Shown here piece after piece: positions 33,697-47,252 of a stretch of 64,000 bases of DNA. The notes beneath the pieces are model-generated. The model was not told where the DNA came from. It saw only the letters and a program-made list of their open reading frames with translations, and ran no database searches. Positions within the stretch are counted from its first letter, which is position 1; the number at the start of each line of letters is the position of its first letter. Both the position numbers and the translations under genes were made by a program. The stretch lies in NCBI GenBank assembly GCA_015501605.1, contig JADNRZ010000005.1, forward strand, positions 1,922,001 through 1,986,000. The letters run 5' to 3'. Source of the DNA: Panaeolus papilionaceus. Lineage: Eukaryota; Basidiomycota; Agaricomycetes; Agaricales.

Positions 33697-36600
33697 ATGC
33701 AGATGCTTCAAGAACAACCGGGTTTACTTGGTCAACTAGGGTTAGACAACAGTATTGGGACAATGCATGCACCATCTGTTCTTGCGCCGCCGGTTAAGCA
33801 ACCAGACCCCAAGGAACAACCACAAGCTAAAGGCGCTCCTGGTGCTTCAAGGTGAGTTGTGCTCCAGGCTGACTCGGAATCGCTTCTGACGATGCCACCC
33901 GATAGCTTTCAAGCTCACCGATTAATGTTCAACAACTCTGTCTTTAATACCTACAATTACTGTGCGTACGGCTTATTCAAAATATTTACTTTGTCAACCA
34001 ACGAGTATTGTACATCCAGTGCATCCAGAAGCCGCATCTCTATTGGCTGCAAAGGGCGATACAAGTGTAGAGGTATCCGCGAAGAAATCAGAGGTAAGCA
34101 AGTCCATTGCTTCCGCTCACACTCAACCCATTCAAACACTTTCTTTAGTCGACATCCACCCCGAAACGAAGCAACACCATCTACGAGACCCAACTCATGT
34201 GTAAAGGTCGTGGCTTCCCGCTCTGGGTTCCTCAGCCTAACATGCGTCTCCCCGTCTCTCAGCGTGGCAAAGGCGTCTCGATAGGGGACGTCGGCATTAT
34301 CACGGAATTCGGCGCGTTCGATTTTCTATTTAACATTTGCATCGCAGCAGACGACCCTATTAATCCTCGTGATTTGCCTGAGGGTTTTACGACGCTCACA
34401 TTGAAAGCTTGGGATGTTAGGGAGTTCAGGGATTTTCCGAATGGGAGTTATCTTGCGAGTCCGAGCGTTGGGAAGGCGGTGAAGGGGGATGACCGCAGGT
34501 GAGTCTTATTTTATTCGTCGCTTAAACGCATGATAACTTAACTGTTGTGATGCTATGCAGAGTAACGACGTTTGAATCATCCGCAGTGGAGAGTGCCTTG
34601 TTGTCGATGCCCGAAGGCGCATACCACGAAGAGGTGAACGATCTTAGCAAGTTCCGCGACTACGCCGAGAAACACGTCGAAAGCTGGTATGATTTCGTGC
34701 TACATCACCGTGGTCGGAAGGACACTGCCAATGGCGACATTCGGCTCGTCGTCGGAGTCGATAAATCGACATCATGGGGCATAGCCAGCTTCTCTGACCC
34801 GTTCAAGCTGCAGCTGAAGGAAACGGAGGACCCCATGATGAAGAAGGACTGTCCGTATACTTGGGAACACACGGGGAGGTCTGGGGAGGTGAAAGCTGGT
34901 CCCGATAGTTGTGACAATGAAGATGTTTGCGCAAATGGGAGTGGAAAGATTAGGAATCAGACGCTGTTCGTGAGGACGTTGAATATCTTGTTGGTGAAGG
35001 ATGTTTGGGATGAGATTCAGAAACCGAAGGAGGTGGTGGATCGAGATGATGCGCTTGAATTTGGTGTTCGCTGTGTTTCGACAGGTGTAAGTAATCTACC
35101 GGGTCGCCATTTCTTCGTGTCAATATTTCGATACACAGGTTGCAATGTCCAGCCCGAGTCTTTCCACGACAGCGCCTCGCTTACTAAAGAGACCTGCGTC
35201 CCCAGAGCAGGACGACGAGTTTAGGCCCAAAAAATCTCGACGTCTAAGCCTAGATGAAACAATGGTGTACCTCCGTCGCGTTCTCGCACAAGGTTTCCAT
35301 GATCCCGAATCAACGGGGACCTTGCCGGGAGAGCACGTCCCGATTTACTCAGAGGCGGAAAAGGTGATCAAGTATAAATGGGTGGGTCGTTGTCGTCTCC
35401 AGAGTGCATCTGTCTTGACTTGCAACTGATACTCGATGAAGATGAAGCTTGCGTATGATTGTCTCCCAGGGATCCCATCAGCCCTACGAAACACTTGGAA
35501 GGTACCGGTACAAAAAGCGATCAAAGGTAATCTATGCCTAACATTAGGATTTCTGACATTCTGAAATGATACCCCTTGTCAGCAGAGTCCTCGCCGCCTG
35601 AATTAGAAGGTGACATTCACCCTTCATCGACTGCATCTACGATACCCGCCGCGACCACAGAGGAACAAAAGCTCTTGGAGATGAAAAAGAAGATCGAGGA
35701 GGTCTCGGTAAGCGCGGTTTAATGTTACGTCTGCAGCCTCGACCTTTGTCGTGATCTGTACCTGATACTCGATATGACTGAAGGAACGAGTGGAAAGTCT
35801 CTCGTATTCACCGACACCGTGGTTGGCTCAAGGATTCCGTCGGGGTTTATACAAAGCGAGCGCAGGTAAGTCCTTTCCGACAGCCTAGAATTTTACACGT
35901 TCTGAAACGATGACCCGTAACTGCAGGGCCCTCGACGCCTGTTCAACCAGATGATGAGATGGACTCTGACGATGCGCTTAAAATATTACCTGGTTATCGA
36001 TTTTATCGAGCACCTAGACGACCTTTGAAACCTCAGGTTCGTATTCTTACATATATACCTTCATAACCGAATCAGACTTATTGGCCCTACCTTTAGCCTC
36101 ATATGCATGTGCTTGAGAAAGAGCTCGAGGGGAAAAAACGTCGTAATCCTATCCCGTCTACCTGTAGGATATCACGGAGTCGCCGGGAGAAATTCCAAGG
36201 TGAATATGACCTTCGTTGATTACCCTCCACGCTAAACGCACGACTACACTCGCAGATCTTCGAGCCAAAGCACATGAGGAGAGAATGAAGTCTGGGTCGT
36301 CGTCGCACTTCCCCCCGCAGGACGCTGTGGTCCGCACTCAATGGTCTTCTGAGAAGGAGCAAATATGTGATGGCTCACTGGCGGATATCGATGACTCAGA
36401 CCTTATTGAGTACGAAGACGAACGATCTTCGAATGAAGGTGACCCGCTTTTCGTGAATCGATTGGGGGGATATTTTGGATGCTGATATCCCGAATTACGA
36501 TATTTGACGCTAAGATCCGGGATGGGTTAAAGTCAACCTCAAGTCTCAGCCGAACAAACACGAGGTTAGCCCAGTTGCAACGCAAGCCCCTACTGGACTG

Positions 36601-39253
36601 ACGAGATATTCGATTGTTGACTCTCCTTCGGTTTGTGTTTTTCATTACACACCTTTTTAAAATGGACCACTAACGAAGTTTTTTGGAACTCGCATCAGGC
36701 CAACGTCACGAAATTTCAATCAGCTTCGTCGAAACCATCCGCCAACACTGTTGACTCAAAGTGGCCACGTACTCCAAGCGTACAAGAACTCGAAGGTACA
36801 AGACTACCACTATGTCCAACCGCAACGCTTGTTTACATATGAATCTATTTAGCGCGAATTAAGTCATTAAAACGTAATCAGGAGAGACGTTTGGCGTACC
36901 CTCAGGTCAGTGACGCGTTTCTCCGAATGTTGCGGAAGTTAAGGTGTCCCGGGACAAGGCTTTAATGTGCTAAAAATATCTCATATAGCACTCAAAGACA
37001 AAACCCCAAGCCCACGAAGATCTTTTATTAATGCCGCCAGGGATGCTGATGCAATCGAAGGTAAAACACCACATGCAAATGTCTGCGACATTAAATTGAC
37101 TACGACCCAGGTACCTCCGGTCGGTCCTGCTGTTCTGCCAAGATACCAACGAGAAAAGCTAACTTGCGCACGCTGATTCATGTCTATTCCAATCAGTTTC
37201 CACCTGTACTAAGCAGCAGGTGGAGTGCACAACCCGGGGACAGCTTCATTGTATCCCACGACGCGGGTATTCTCGATGGAGAGGTAAGCCTTGTTGATTT
37301 GTCTGCCATCTGACTTTCATTACATTGTCATCGCTTCAACAGGATGAACAGCCATCACCTGTAAGCTCATCTGTTGCTACTATTTCGAGAAGCCCGGAAG
37401 GACCCGTCGTCAGTTTACCTTTCTCTTAATTCTACTTTCCGTCCAAGGTTAACACTGCATTTGCTTTGGATCAACGACATTAACAGGATGGCTCCCCCAT
37501 GAACTGCGATACCGACGACAGGTTATCGACAGTCACGGCGCCTGGAGTGAATGATGGGGCTGATGGCAGTAACGTATCCAGATATGAGACGTTGCCTGAA
37601 ACGGGACATGAAGCCGACATAGATCCTCCGTCTCAACATTCGACCAAGGTTAGTGCCCATTATAAATATTAGAGATTGATCAACTAAACTGTGTGTCCAT
37701 ATGATCATCCAGACTGATTCACTGCCGCTAAATCTGCTTGGGCACCTTCAACCTCCTGCCAAACCGGTCCCTCATAATCCAGCCGTAGAGCGCATTGATT
37801 GTAATAATGCTTGGTTTTCATTACATTTCCAAACGCTAATAATTTTTGGGACTCAGATTTATTGGACCGTGTGCAGCGTGGCCAAAGCATGAGGATAGTT
37901 CACAGTGGGTATAGACCTGATCAATCGCTCACTCGCAACGAAGTCACCTCTGAGAGGCCTAATGATGCCACTCGGCTCGGACCCAGACCAAAGATACAAT
38001 TCGATGCTCTAAGGGATCTTGATGCTGGCGCGCCATCGAGCTGGAGGCTGAGTGAGGATGTATGTTTGCTTCAATCTACGCTGTCAATGTCCCGACTAAA
38101 TCGAATCTTCAATTAGACTCCATTTAAACACCCGTCCCTGGCCATTAATTCTTGGATTCTTGGAGCGGTGAGTCGATAAGCCCGCTGCACGACCTTTTCG
38201 CTGATGCCTGTACCGCACTATCTAGGCAAGGCTGCCTTCTTCTGTGAAGATGGTCATAACGCATGACTCTGCGTGGTACGGCATCCTGGATGACCAGTCG
38301 CTAAGACGAGCGTGCCAAGTTCGTTTGGTAAGTAGTCGGTTCCATTAGGGCGACGTGTTAAACTAATGAACTCCTTGGCTCGACTATGTTAGGCAATCGA
38401 AAATCACGAATTGGAAGCAACAGATACCGACATTATACAGAGTCTGTACAGCATTTGCGTGACACCTGGAAGGACAGCCATGTACTCGGAGCCAAAGGAG
38501 AAACGTGATAACGCAGTATGTGTCCATCGAATGCGCTAAAATTCAAATCTAAAGCTATCGACACGGTTGCAGGACAACCTGGGTGTTGCTAGCCAACTAG
38601 ACCTTACTGTTGCTGCCATGCGCTCTGATGGAAGAGCCGTCTTTGACTATCTGCTTGGTCCACATGGGTTGCTGCAATCGTCGTCTGCAAATTTTGACTT
38701 CAGTCACCGCCAGCTTCAGATATCCAACCTTCATGGGAAGTTGCTTGCTAATCCGGGTCTCGCGGCACCTTCCACGACATTTGACTCTTTACAGCTACTC
38801 GATTACCACCCAGCGCGTCCCGTCACCGTTGAAGTTCTTTTGCAGGTTCTCCATGGGGAGATGACAGCGAAAGAAGCATGCGACAGTAACTCTGTAGGTG
38901 AGCTACGAAAGGCGTTGCAAGCGGCTCGCGACGACGAAAACTCAACGCAAAGAATCCTCCGAAAACTGGCCAATGCGCTGCTCAACCGGGCACTCGAGTT
39001 TACCGACAAGGACAGTGTGGAAGAGGCTATTTTCTACTATCAATACTTGGAGTCAAGCACTTCCACCACATCGATGGAATACCTGGAACTTCTTCTTGGA
39101 CTCTGCACCGCGCACTACCTTCGTTACCAGTTGCTTCGCATGAGGGAAGACCTTGATTCCCTCATCAAATATCTCGACGCTCAAACTTCTTTTAACTTTG
39201 TGGTCTTCTTGGACCATTTTTCTGCTCGGTGCGCTGGGATGATCTCATTGTAG
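33697..39253 (+). CDS. Large uncharacterised array protein, copy 1
   Basis: Twenty-five exons give 1348 aa: 33697-33851, 33906-33961, 34020-34093, 34149-34498, 34561-35086, 35139-35381, 35442-35526, 35586-35707, 35784-35865, 35927-36036, 36097-36199, 36256-36438, 36515-36630, 36699-36795, 36882-36905, 36989-37060, 37111-37283, 37343-37408, 37487-37648, 37713-37800, 37857-38059, 38117-38167, 38226-38327, 38393-38515 and 38573-39253. Residues ~96-375 are a conserved domain (KGRGFPLWVPQPNMRLP, SIGDVGIITEFGAFDFLFN, SKFRDYAEKHVESWYDF, STSWGIASF, IRNQTLFVRTLNILL) that I recall from many Agaricomycete hypothetical proteins. Residues ~390-960 are polar, low-complexity and basic (LLKRPASPEQDD, RPKKSRR). 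Residues ~1031-1348 are conserved again (KMVITHDSAWYGIL, VTVEVLLQVLHGEMTAKEA), with a TPR-like stretch (LANALLNRALEF, EEAIFYYQYLE). I find no catalytic motif. The middle exons are the least certain. Confidence 0.75.
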
Positions 39254-39750
39254 GGGTTTTATAAATATACAACGGCGTGGAGACGTCATATTTAAAGCTA
39301 GTACCAATATTAATTATTCTTAGCACATTCATCCCCTGGTAAGATCCTTTACTCCCCAAAACTTCCTTAGTTCCGAGAAATCTCAGAAAACTACATGGAG
39401 ATCCTGACTCTGCTTGGTCTAGTCGAGGACTTTTTTAGTACTACTACCAACCACTTACATGATGCCCAATACTGGGAATGCGCCGGTCATGATCGATTTA
39501 GGAAGGAATGGGGCCAGTCTCGTGGGGGGCACTGTATTAGTCGATTGCCACCATTTTCCCCGTGTGGGTAATAACACGATCTATTTTCAACACTGCAGTC
39601 TATTATTTGCATCATGGACAGACATTGTACCATATTCGGGCGCACAGCCTCCACAGTCAGTGACGAGTGACGAGTGACTGGCTCCCCTCGGAGTCGCTGG
39701 TAGAATTCAAACAACGTCTCTTTCCTGTAACACTGACCGCCATTGCTACA
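39254..39750. other. Spacer between array copies 1 and 2
   Basis: About 500 bp, similar in size to the spacer before copy 3. A short ATG frame at 39459-39677 has no counterpart in the other copies. No other feature was recognised. Confidence 0.35.
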
Positions 39751-42700
39751 ATGACGACATCAATGCTTAAAGAGACGCCGGGTCTCTTTGGTGATGTAGG
39801 GATAGATGGTAACATGGAGACAATGAATATACCCTCAGTCCTTGCGTTCAATCAACCAGGTTTGAACCCCAACATCGCTCCTGCTCCTTCCAAGTGAGTT
39901 ATACTGGACTGGCTGACTTTTGAGTAAGTCGGTCCTGATTATCACTGCGACAGCTCCTCTGGGCACAAATTGATGATCAACAACCCTATCTTTCATACTT
40001 ACAATTACAGTTCGTCATTTATCTGATAGGATAATCTTGTTTACGAATACACAGTCTGCATCCAGTGTATCCAGAATCTACGTCAAGACTAATGGCTACG
40101 AAAGACAATGCAGGATTATCTGCCATGAAACCAGAGGTAAAGCTTTCCATGCCTGCGCTCGTGCTACCCAGCTCACGTATCCTGTTTCAGCCAATATCCA
40201 TCCCAAAGCGGAGCAACACCATCTACGAGACCCAACTCATGTGCAAAGGCCGTGGATTCCCACTCTGGGTTCCTCAGCCCAACATGCGGCTCCCCGTCTC
40301 TCAACGCGCCAAAGGCGTCTCGATAGGGGACGTCGGCATCATCACCGAATACGGCGCGTTCGATTTTCTATTTAACATTTGCATCTCACCAGACGACCCT
40401 ATTAATCCTCGTGATTTACCCGAGGGTTTTACGACGCTCAAATTGAAGGCTTGGGATATTCGAGAGTTTAGGGATTTTCCGAATGGGAGTTATCTTGCGA
40501 GTCCGAGTGTTGGGAAGGCGGTGAAGGGGGATGATCGCAGGTAAGTTTTATTTTATTCGTCGCTTAAACGCATGATAACTTAACTTTTGTGATGCTATGC
40601 AGAGTAACGACGTTTGAGTCTTTAGCAGAGGAGAGTGCCTTGTTGTCGATGCCCGAAGGCGCATACCACGAAGAGGTGAACGATCTTAGCAAGTTCCGCG
40701 ACTACGCCGAGAAACACATCGAAAGCTGGTATGATTTCGTGTTACATCACCGTGGTCGGAAGGACACTGCGAATGGCGACATCCGGCTTGTCGTTGGAGT
40801 CGACAAGTCGACGTCATGGGGCATAGCCAGCTTCTCTGACCCGTTCAAGCTGCAACTGAAGGAAACGGAGGACCCCATGATGAAGAAGGACTGTCCGTAT
40901 ACTTGGGAACACATGGGGAGATCGGGGGAAGTCAAAGCTGGTCCCGATAGTTGTGATAACGAAGATCTTTGCGCGAGTGGGAGTGGAAAGATTAGGAATC
41001 AGACGTTGTTCGTGAGGACGTTGAATATCTTGTTGGTGAAGGATGTTTGGGATGAGATTCAGAAACCGAAGGAAGTATTAGACCGAGATGGTGCATCGGA
41101 ATTTGGCGTTCGTTGTGTTTCTTCAGATGTGAGTAAATTTAATGGGTTGCTGATCCTTCGAAACTGATATTTTTATGTACAGATTTCAATGTCCAGCCCG
41201 AATCTTTACAGGATGGCGCCTCGATTATTAAAGAGACCTGTGTCACCGGACGAGGAAGACGAGTACAAACCCCGCACAAAATCTCCACGTGCGATACCAG
41301 ATGATAACCCCGTGTATCTTCGTCGCATGCTCGCACGAGGTCTACCGGTTGGTGAATCACCAGAGACCTTGAAGGGGGAACACATCCCAGTTTACTCAGA
41401 GGCCGAAAAGAAAATCAAGTATGAATGGGTAAGTCCATTTGTTATCTGGAGAGCCTGTATGTGTCTTGACTTAGAGCCGATCAACGACAAAGATGAAGGG
41501 CTCGCATGAATTTCTTACGGCAAACCCACCAGTTTTACGAAAAAATTGGAGGGTACCGGTACCCAAGGCGAACGAAGGTAGTTCATTTTTAATAACCAAG
41601 GATTTCTGAAATTCTGAAATGATGACCAGTGGCTGTAGATCCCTCCCCGCCTGCCCAACCTAAGGATGAGATCCACCATGTCGGCGAAACGAGTCAGTAT
41701 TTTGACTATCGTCGATCTTCTCGCGGCTCTTCAGCTGTCGCCTATCTAGCCCCACCGGAATATCGGAAGCAATTACCGCCAAATCCCCTCAAATCACTTC
41801 CAAGCACTTCTCAGCCTCCGACTAGACGTCCGGTGGTCGAGCCCAAGTATTCTTCATTGGCGCATCACCCATCGAAAACATCGACGATACCTACCTCGAC
41901 CACGGAGTATAGGGCCTCGAAGCTGAGAAGTAAGATTCATGAGGTTTCAGTAAGTGCGGTTTACATCTCCAGACTCTACCTGAGTCGTCACCTGTACCTG
42001 ATACCCGATATGACTGAAGGAACGAGGGGGAAGTCCTTCATTTTCGACGTTAACACCAGGGTCGATGCAAGAATTCGCTCAGGAGATACAAGAAACGAAC
42101 GCAGGTAAGTCCTTTCTGACAGCCCACGATTTTAAACATTTTGAAATAAGGACCCGTAGGTGCAGAGCCCTCGACGCCTGTTCAACCAGAAAATGAGATG
42201 GACTCTGGCAATGGGTTAAATATAGGCAATGATTATCAGCAGCGAGCATCTCTGGGACCGTTGAATATCTCGAAGAATCCTCAGGTAGTATTTCTGCATA
42301 CGTTAATAACGGAATCAGACCTTATATCGCCCCTATCTTTAGCCTCATATGCATGTGCTTAGGCAAACTGAATACGAATATCGCCGTGCTATTGCGCGTC
42401 CCGTTGGGCAATTACGGCGTCGCCAGGAGACATTCGAAGGTGAATATGACCATCGTTAATTATCATCCTTCACACTAATAAATGCACGACCACACCCACA
42501 GATCTTCGAGCCAAAGCAAACGAGGAGGGAATGAAGCATGGGTCATCGTCACACGTGCCCCCGCAGGGCGTTCCGGTCCACATTCAATGGTCTTCTGCAA
42601 AGGGGGAAGATGCTGTGATGACTAGTACTCTCTGCACCGATATTGATAACTCAGAACTTGAGTACGAAGACGAGCGATCTTCGAATGAAGGTGACAATTT

Positions 42701-44834
42701 TTTGTGAATCAGCTTCGTGATTTGATGCTAATATTTCAAATTATGATTTTGGATGGTAAGATCCTGGATGGGTTAAAGTCAACCCCGAGTCACAGCCGAA
42801 AAAACGCGATGTTAGCCCAGTCGCAACGAAAGCAGCTCGTAGGCCTAGGCTCGTAACACATTCGGTTGTCGACTCTCATTCGGTTTGTGTTTGTCATTAC
42901 AACATTTTACTTGAATGGACGGCTAACGAGTCTACGTCAATATTTGTGTCAGCCCAACGACACGGAAAAACAATCCGCTTTGTTGGACCTATCCTTATAC
43001 AACAATAACCGGCTACTGGCAGGTCCAAGTCCTAGCTTATAAATCAATTCACTAAAATCTAATCAGGAGAGGCGCGCCAGACCCCGTCTGAGTCTTTTAA
43101 CTTGGCGTCAAGCCCGACGTGTGGAACGAAAAAGCAAGACCGCTCCGGCACCTCATTGTCCTCAAGTCAGTGATGCGTTTCTCTCGATGTTGCGGCAGTC
43201 CCGCGGCCAGACTTGAATGTGCTAAACCTTCTCTCGAAGCCAAACCCCCAACCCAGCGAAGATGTTGTATTTGCTTCGAGCTGCAGCTCCGGCACTTCTA
43301 ACAGTAATAATGATGGTCAGTACCGCTTGAGAAACTGACACTTATGTTTATATCTTCAGAACACTTGGACCAGCAACAACCACGTACATCGATAGCGGGG
43401 CGTCCGTACCTATCACGAGCCGAGCCTGATACTCAATTTGAACGACTTGACTCAACTAAATTCATTGAGTCTCACAAGCCGGTGAAATCGTTAAGTTTAG
43501 GCCTAGGGTACGGGTCTCATCCATTGCCCATTCGTAGCGAGGTCACATCTGAGAGGCCTATGGATGCCGCTCGGCTAGGACCGAGGCCAAAAATACAATT
43601 CAATACTCGAAGGGACCCTGATGCTGGCGCACCATCGAACTGGGGACTACATGAGGATGTATGTTTGCTTCTATCCATGATGTCAATGTTTGACTAATCG
43701 AATCTTCAATTAGACTTCGTTCAAACACCCGTCCCTATCCATTAATTCTTGGATTCTTGGAGCAGTATGTCGTTAAACTCGGTTCACAACTCTATTCGTT
43801 CGCTGATGCCTGTACCGCACTATCTAGGCAAGGCTGCCTTCTTCTGTGAAAATGGTCATAACGCATGACTCTGCGTGGTACGGCATCCTGGATGACCAGT
43901 CGCTAAGACGAGCGCACCAAGTTCGTTTGGTAAGTACTCAGTGTCATTAGGACGACACGTTAAACCAATGAACTCCTTGTCTCGACTACGTTAGGCAATC
44001 GAACATCACGAATTGGAGGCGACAGACAGCGACGCCATACAGAGTCTGTATAGCATTTGTGTGACGCCTGCAAGAATGGCCTTGTACTTGGAGCCAAAGG
44101 AGAGGTGGGCCGGCACGGTATGTGTCTCTCGAATGCACTAAATTCAAATTTAAGTTATGACCTGGTTTTAGGTCCCTCTGGGTATGGTGAGACGAGTAGA
44201 GGCTACCGTTGCTGCCCTGAGCACTGATGAGAGAGCCGTGTTTGAATATCTGCTCGGTCCATACGGATTTTCCCACTTGTCGTCAGCAATGTTTAACTTC
44301 CGCCGCTGGGGTCAGATATCCAAGCTGAAGTCGGAGCTCACTACTGGACAGACTCGGGCGGTACCTTCCCCAACATTTGACACTTTACAGCAACTCGATT
44401 ACCACCCCACTCGTCCCGTTACCGTCGAAGTTCTTGTGCAGGTTTTCAAAGGCGAGATAACAGCAAGAGAAGCATACGACAGGAACTCCATAGGTGAACT
44501 ACGAAAGACGCTGCAATCAGCAGGCGACGACGAAGATTCAACACAAAAAATTCTACGAAAATTAGCCAATGCATTGCTTAACCGAGCACTCGAGTTTAAT
44601 GACAAAGACAGCGTGGAAGAGGCCATTTTCTACTATCAACACTTGGAGCCAAGCACTTCCACCGAATCCATCGAATACCTGGAGCTTATTCTTGGGTTCT
44701 GCACCGCCCACTACTTTCGCCATCAGCTGCTTCGCATGAGGGACGATCTTGATTCGTTGTTCAAGTATCTTGATATCCAGAGCAGCCATGATTTCGGGGC
44801 TATGTTGCGAAGGTTGGGAGAACGGCCTGAATGA
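39751..44834 (+). CDS. Large uncharacterised array protein, copy 2
   Basis: Twenty-one exons give 1303 aa: 39751-39893, 39954-40009, 40066-40136, 40191-40540, 40603-41128, 41183-41428, 41493-41577, 41639-41949, 42020-42104, 42166-42284, 42343-42439, 42502-42690, 42761-42882, 42953-43022, 43067-43165, 43211-43315, 43360-43658, 43714-43764, 43828-43929, 43995-44117 and 44172-44834. Exons 2, 4 and 5 (56, 350, 526 nt) and the 51-, 102- and 123-nt exons near the end equal copy 1 in length, and the N-terminal domain is nearly identical (IGDVGIITEYGAFDFLFN). The middle differs: exon 8 is 311 nt against 122, and copy 1's five exons from 37111 to 38059 are replaced by one of 299 nt. The reading frame is intact throughout. 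Function is unknown; a recent tandem duplicate of copy 1. Confidence 0.77.
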
Positions 44835-45430
44835 TAAAACCATGTGCTTTATGGTGCGCCATCCGCACAAATATTATTTTCAGTGCGGAAACTTTGTCAT
44901 ATCAATATACCTTATTGCGATGTCTGAAAGTGAGAGACCAACCGCTTCAAGTGTGTGTGGTAACTCTACAAATGAGTGTGGGAACTCCGAATGAGTGTGC
45001 GGAAACTCTGAAAGGTACTGCTCAAACTTCGAAAACATGTATCAAAACCAAAAAATGAATGTCCAAAGTTTGAAATGTGTACATATTGGAACTTCAAAAA
45101 GACGGCCAAACTTTCTAGTGGGTCCATAAAGTCCTCGAAACTGCCCATAAAGTTGGGAAATGCATCGAGAAACTCCTAAAAATTGCCTAAAAAGGCAATA
45201 TAATTCGATGTAAACCATTCGAACTAGTGTTGCCGCCGCTCAGCTCGGAGCTGCAGAGCTGCGGAACTGAGCTGATGTGAGCTGAACTAGGAGCGGAGCT
45301 GTGGAGCGGTTGTTCATCAACAGCTCAAGCGGGAAGCGAGCTAGCTACTTGCAGCTCCAACCTGCTCAGCCAAGAGCTTGTTTCCCAAAATAGAAAAAGT
45401 AGATATGTGAAGAGTTTAGGGCCTCTCAGA

Positions 45431-45699
45431 TACGGTGTTCCAGAGACGCCAGGTTAAGTCGACATTTCGCTTTGGCTCCCGAACTTCTTCGGTTCCTCAT
45501 CGGCTCCCATACTCCCTCATGCACCTCCTTCTCACGCCCCTATCCTCGTCATCATGTCGATAAATCCACCTTCCACAGCATCAGAACCCATATCAGTCGT
45601 CAATAAAACGCTCTATACACTCTATAAGTGTGTCCAGTACTGATTAAAACTTTATTTAAACCAAAATTACAGCCGAAAAGTCTCAAAAATTATGCATAA
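45431..45699. repeat. Left 269-bp terminal inverted repeat
   Basis: It matches the reverse complement of 46860-47128 over its whole length with very few differences. The inner end is at TTATGCATAA in both arms. Confidence 0.85.
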
Positions 45700-46859
45700 C
45701 ATGAAAGGCTTGACTTGTTTGAATTAGGGTTCCTACTTAGGGTCCCTAGTTGTGACCTATGAACGAGAACGACACACAACACACGCGGCTATTGAATATA
45801 AAGGGAACAGAGCATTAAAGGAGCCTTTGTTCAAAATTTGTCTTTCAATCATTGTCTAGAGCCATAGGATGACTCACAGGACACACAGACCACACACCAA
45901 TAATGCTGGAAGATAGACATTCTGACGAGTCAATTTTTCTACCTAAAATGCCTTCCACACACTCCAATATATTGCAATACTAAATGTACGCACTGATGAG
46001 CATGCCACAGTATGATGATGAATGCAAACAAGAAGAAAACAAACTGAGCGACGGTGGATAAATGGAAAGGTGTGAGGATGGTGGCAGTGATGCAAGGCGA
46101 GTGACAAGGATGACGTCACAGTGCGCTCGTGGCTTGGCTGCAGTACGTGGGTTCCAGAGATCTATGGTTAGGAGAGATAAACTGGTATAAAAGAGATGAG
46201 ATTTAGGTCGGCGACGGCGACCTGAGGGATGAAACGAAGCGATATACAAAGGTAGAAGGACTATAACCGAGGCAGAGGTCGATTACGGCGACGATAGACA
46301 ACTGGAAGTGATACGAGTGAAGACTGGGACTGACTGGGATGAAAACTGGGGACTGCGGCAACTAAGAACGACGATGCGAGGCTACGTAGGACGACTGGGA
46401 AACGACGAAATACGAGTGAGGAATCAGACATCGGCTGGTGATGCTCAGAAGACGAAACGAAACGATAACTGAACACAGATATGACATCTGGGAGTCAAAC
46501 CGTGATCCAATTGAACGGAAATTAACATGTGAAAGTAATGAAAAGAACATGGAACAGAGATACCAAATAAATTACGTACAGAGGGTATCAAAGTATAGGC
46601 TGAGGATTGAGTGAATGTGCTACAAGACATGATAAGATGCGGAAAGCACGACGGCGTGCATGGGCGTGATTCTGATCATGATAACTACCATGGCATATGC
46701 ACGTGTGCGAGGTGTTTCAGAAATCACCCAAAATCGCGAAACAGAGGTATGCGGCGTCAGCTTCATCAATGCATATCTCGCCAGGCGCGTATCCAGATTA
46801 ACCTCCTGTTACCGAAGATGTTTAACCAGTTAAATACAGTGATATAAACTCGAATGATC

Positions 46860-47128
46860 TTATGCATAATTTTTGAGACTTTTCGGCTGTAATTTTGGTT
46901 TAAATAAAGTTTTAATCAGTACTGGACACACTTATAGAGTGTATAGAGCGTTTTATTGACAACTGATATGGGTTCTGATGCTGTGGAAGGTGGATTTATC
47001 GACATGATGACGAGGATAGGGGCGTGAGAAGGAGGTGCATGAGGGAGTATGGGAGCCGATGAGGAACCGAAGAAGTTCGGGAGCCAAAGTGAAATGTCGA
47101 CTTAACCTGGCGTCTCTGGAACACCGTA
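46860..47128. repeat. Right 269-bp terminal inverted repeat
   Basis: Reverse complement of 45431-45699; same length, inner boundary TTATGCATAA, outer end CACCGTA followed by the CTCAGA duplication. Confidence 0.85.
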
Positions 47129-47252
47129 CTCAGATTGAATATTGCAGCTACAAGTACATTGCGAAGGCCATAGAGCACTTATTCATGACAATTTTGTGTT
47201 TATCATTCAAATTTTTACATTTAAATGTGCAATTTTTGTGTGGATAATACCC

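Larger units (their letters stand above)
45431..47128. mobile_element. Transposase-free element with 269-bp terminal inverted repeats
   Basis: The 1,698-bp element has near-perfect 269-bp arms (45431-45699 and 46860-47128), starting TACGGTGTTCCAGAGACGCC and ending with its complement. CTCAGA directly repeats on both sides (45425-45430, 47129-47134). The 1.16-kb core has only short low-complexity open frames, such as Ser/Arg/Val-rich ones on the minus strand at 46261-46550, and no transposase. Very long inverted repeats suggest a Mutator-like or related non-autonomous family, but the 6-bp duplication does not match the usual 8-11 bp, so I leave the superfamily open. Confidence 0.82.

Noticed and set aside
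45236..45370. GAGCTG-rich stretch considered as a microsatellite or CRISPR-like repeat
   Set aside because: Units are irregular in spacing and orientation and are mirrored at the other end of the hAT-like element, so they are subterminal repeats. No CRISPR-like array of equal repeats and spacers is present anywhere.
46261..46550. Overlapping minus-strand frames inside the long-TIR element
   Set aside because: Low complexity and short; no transposase motif.
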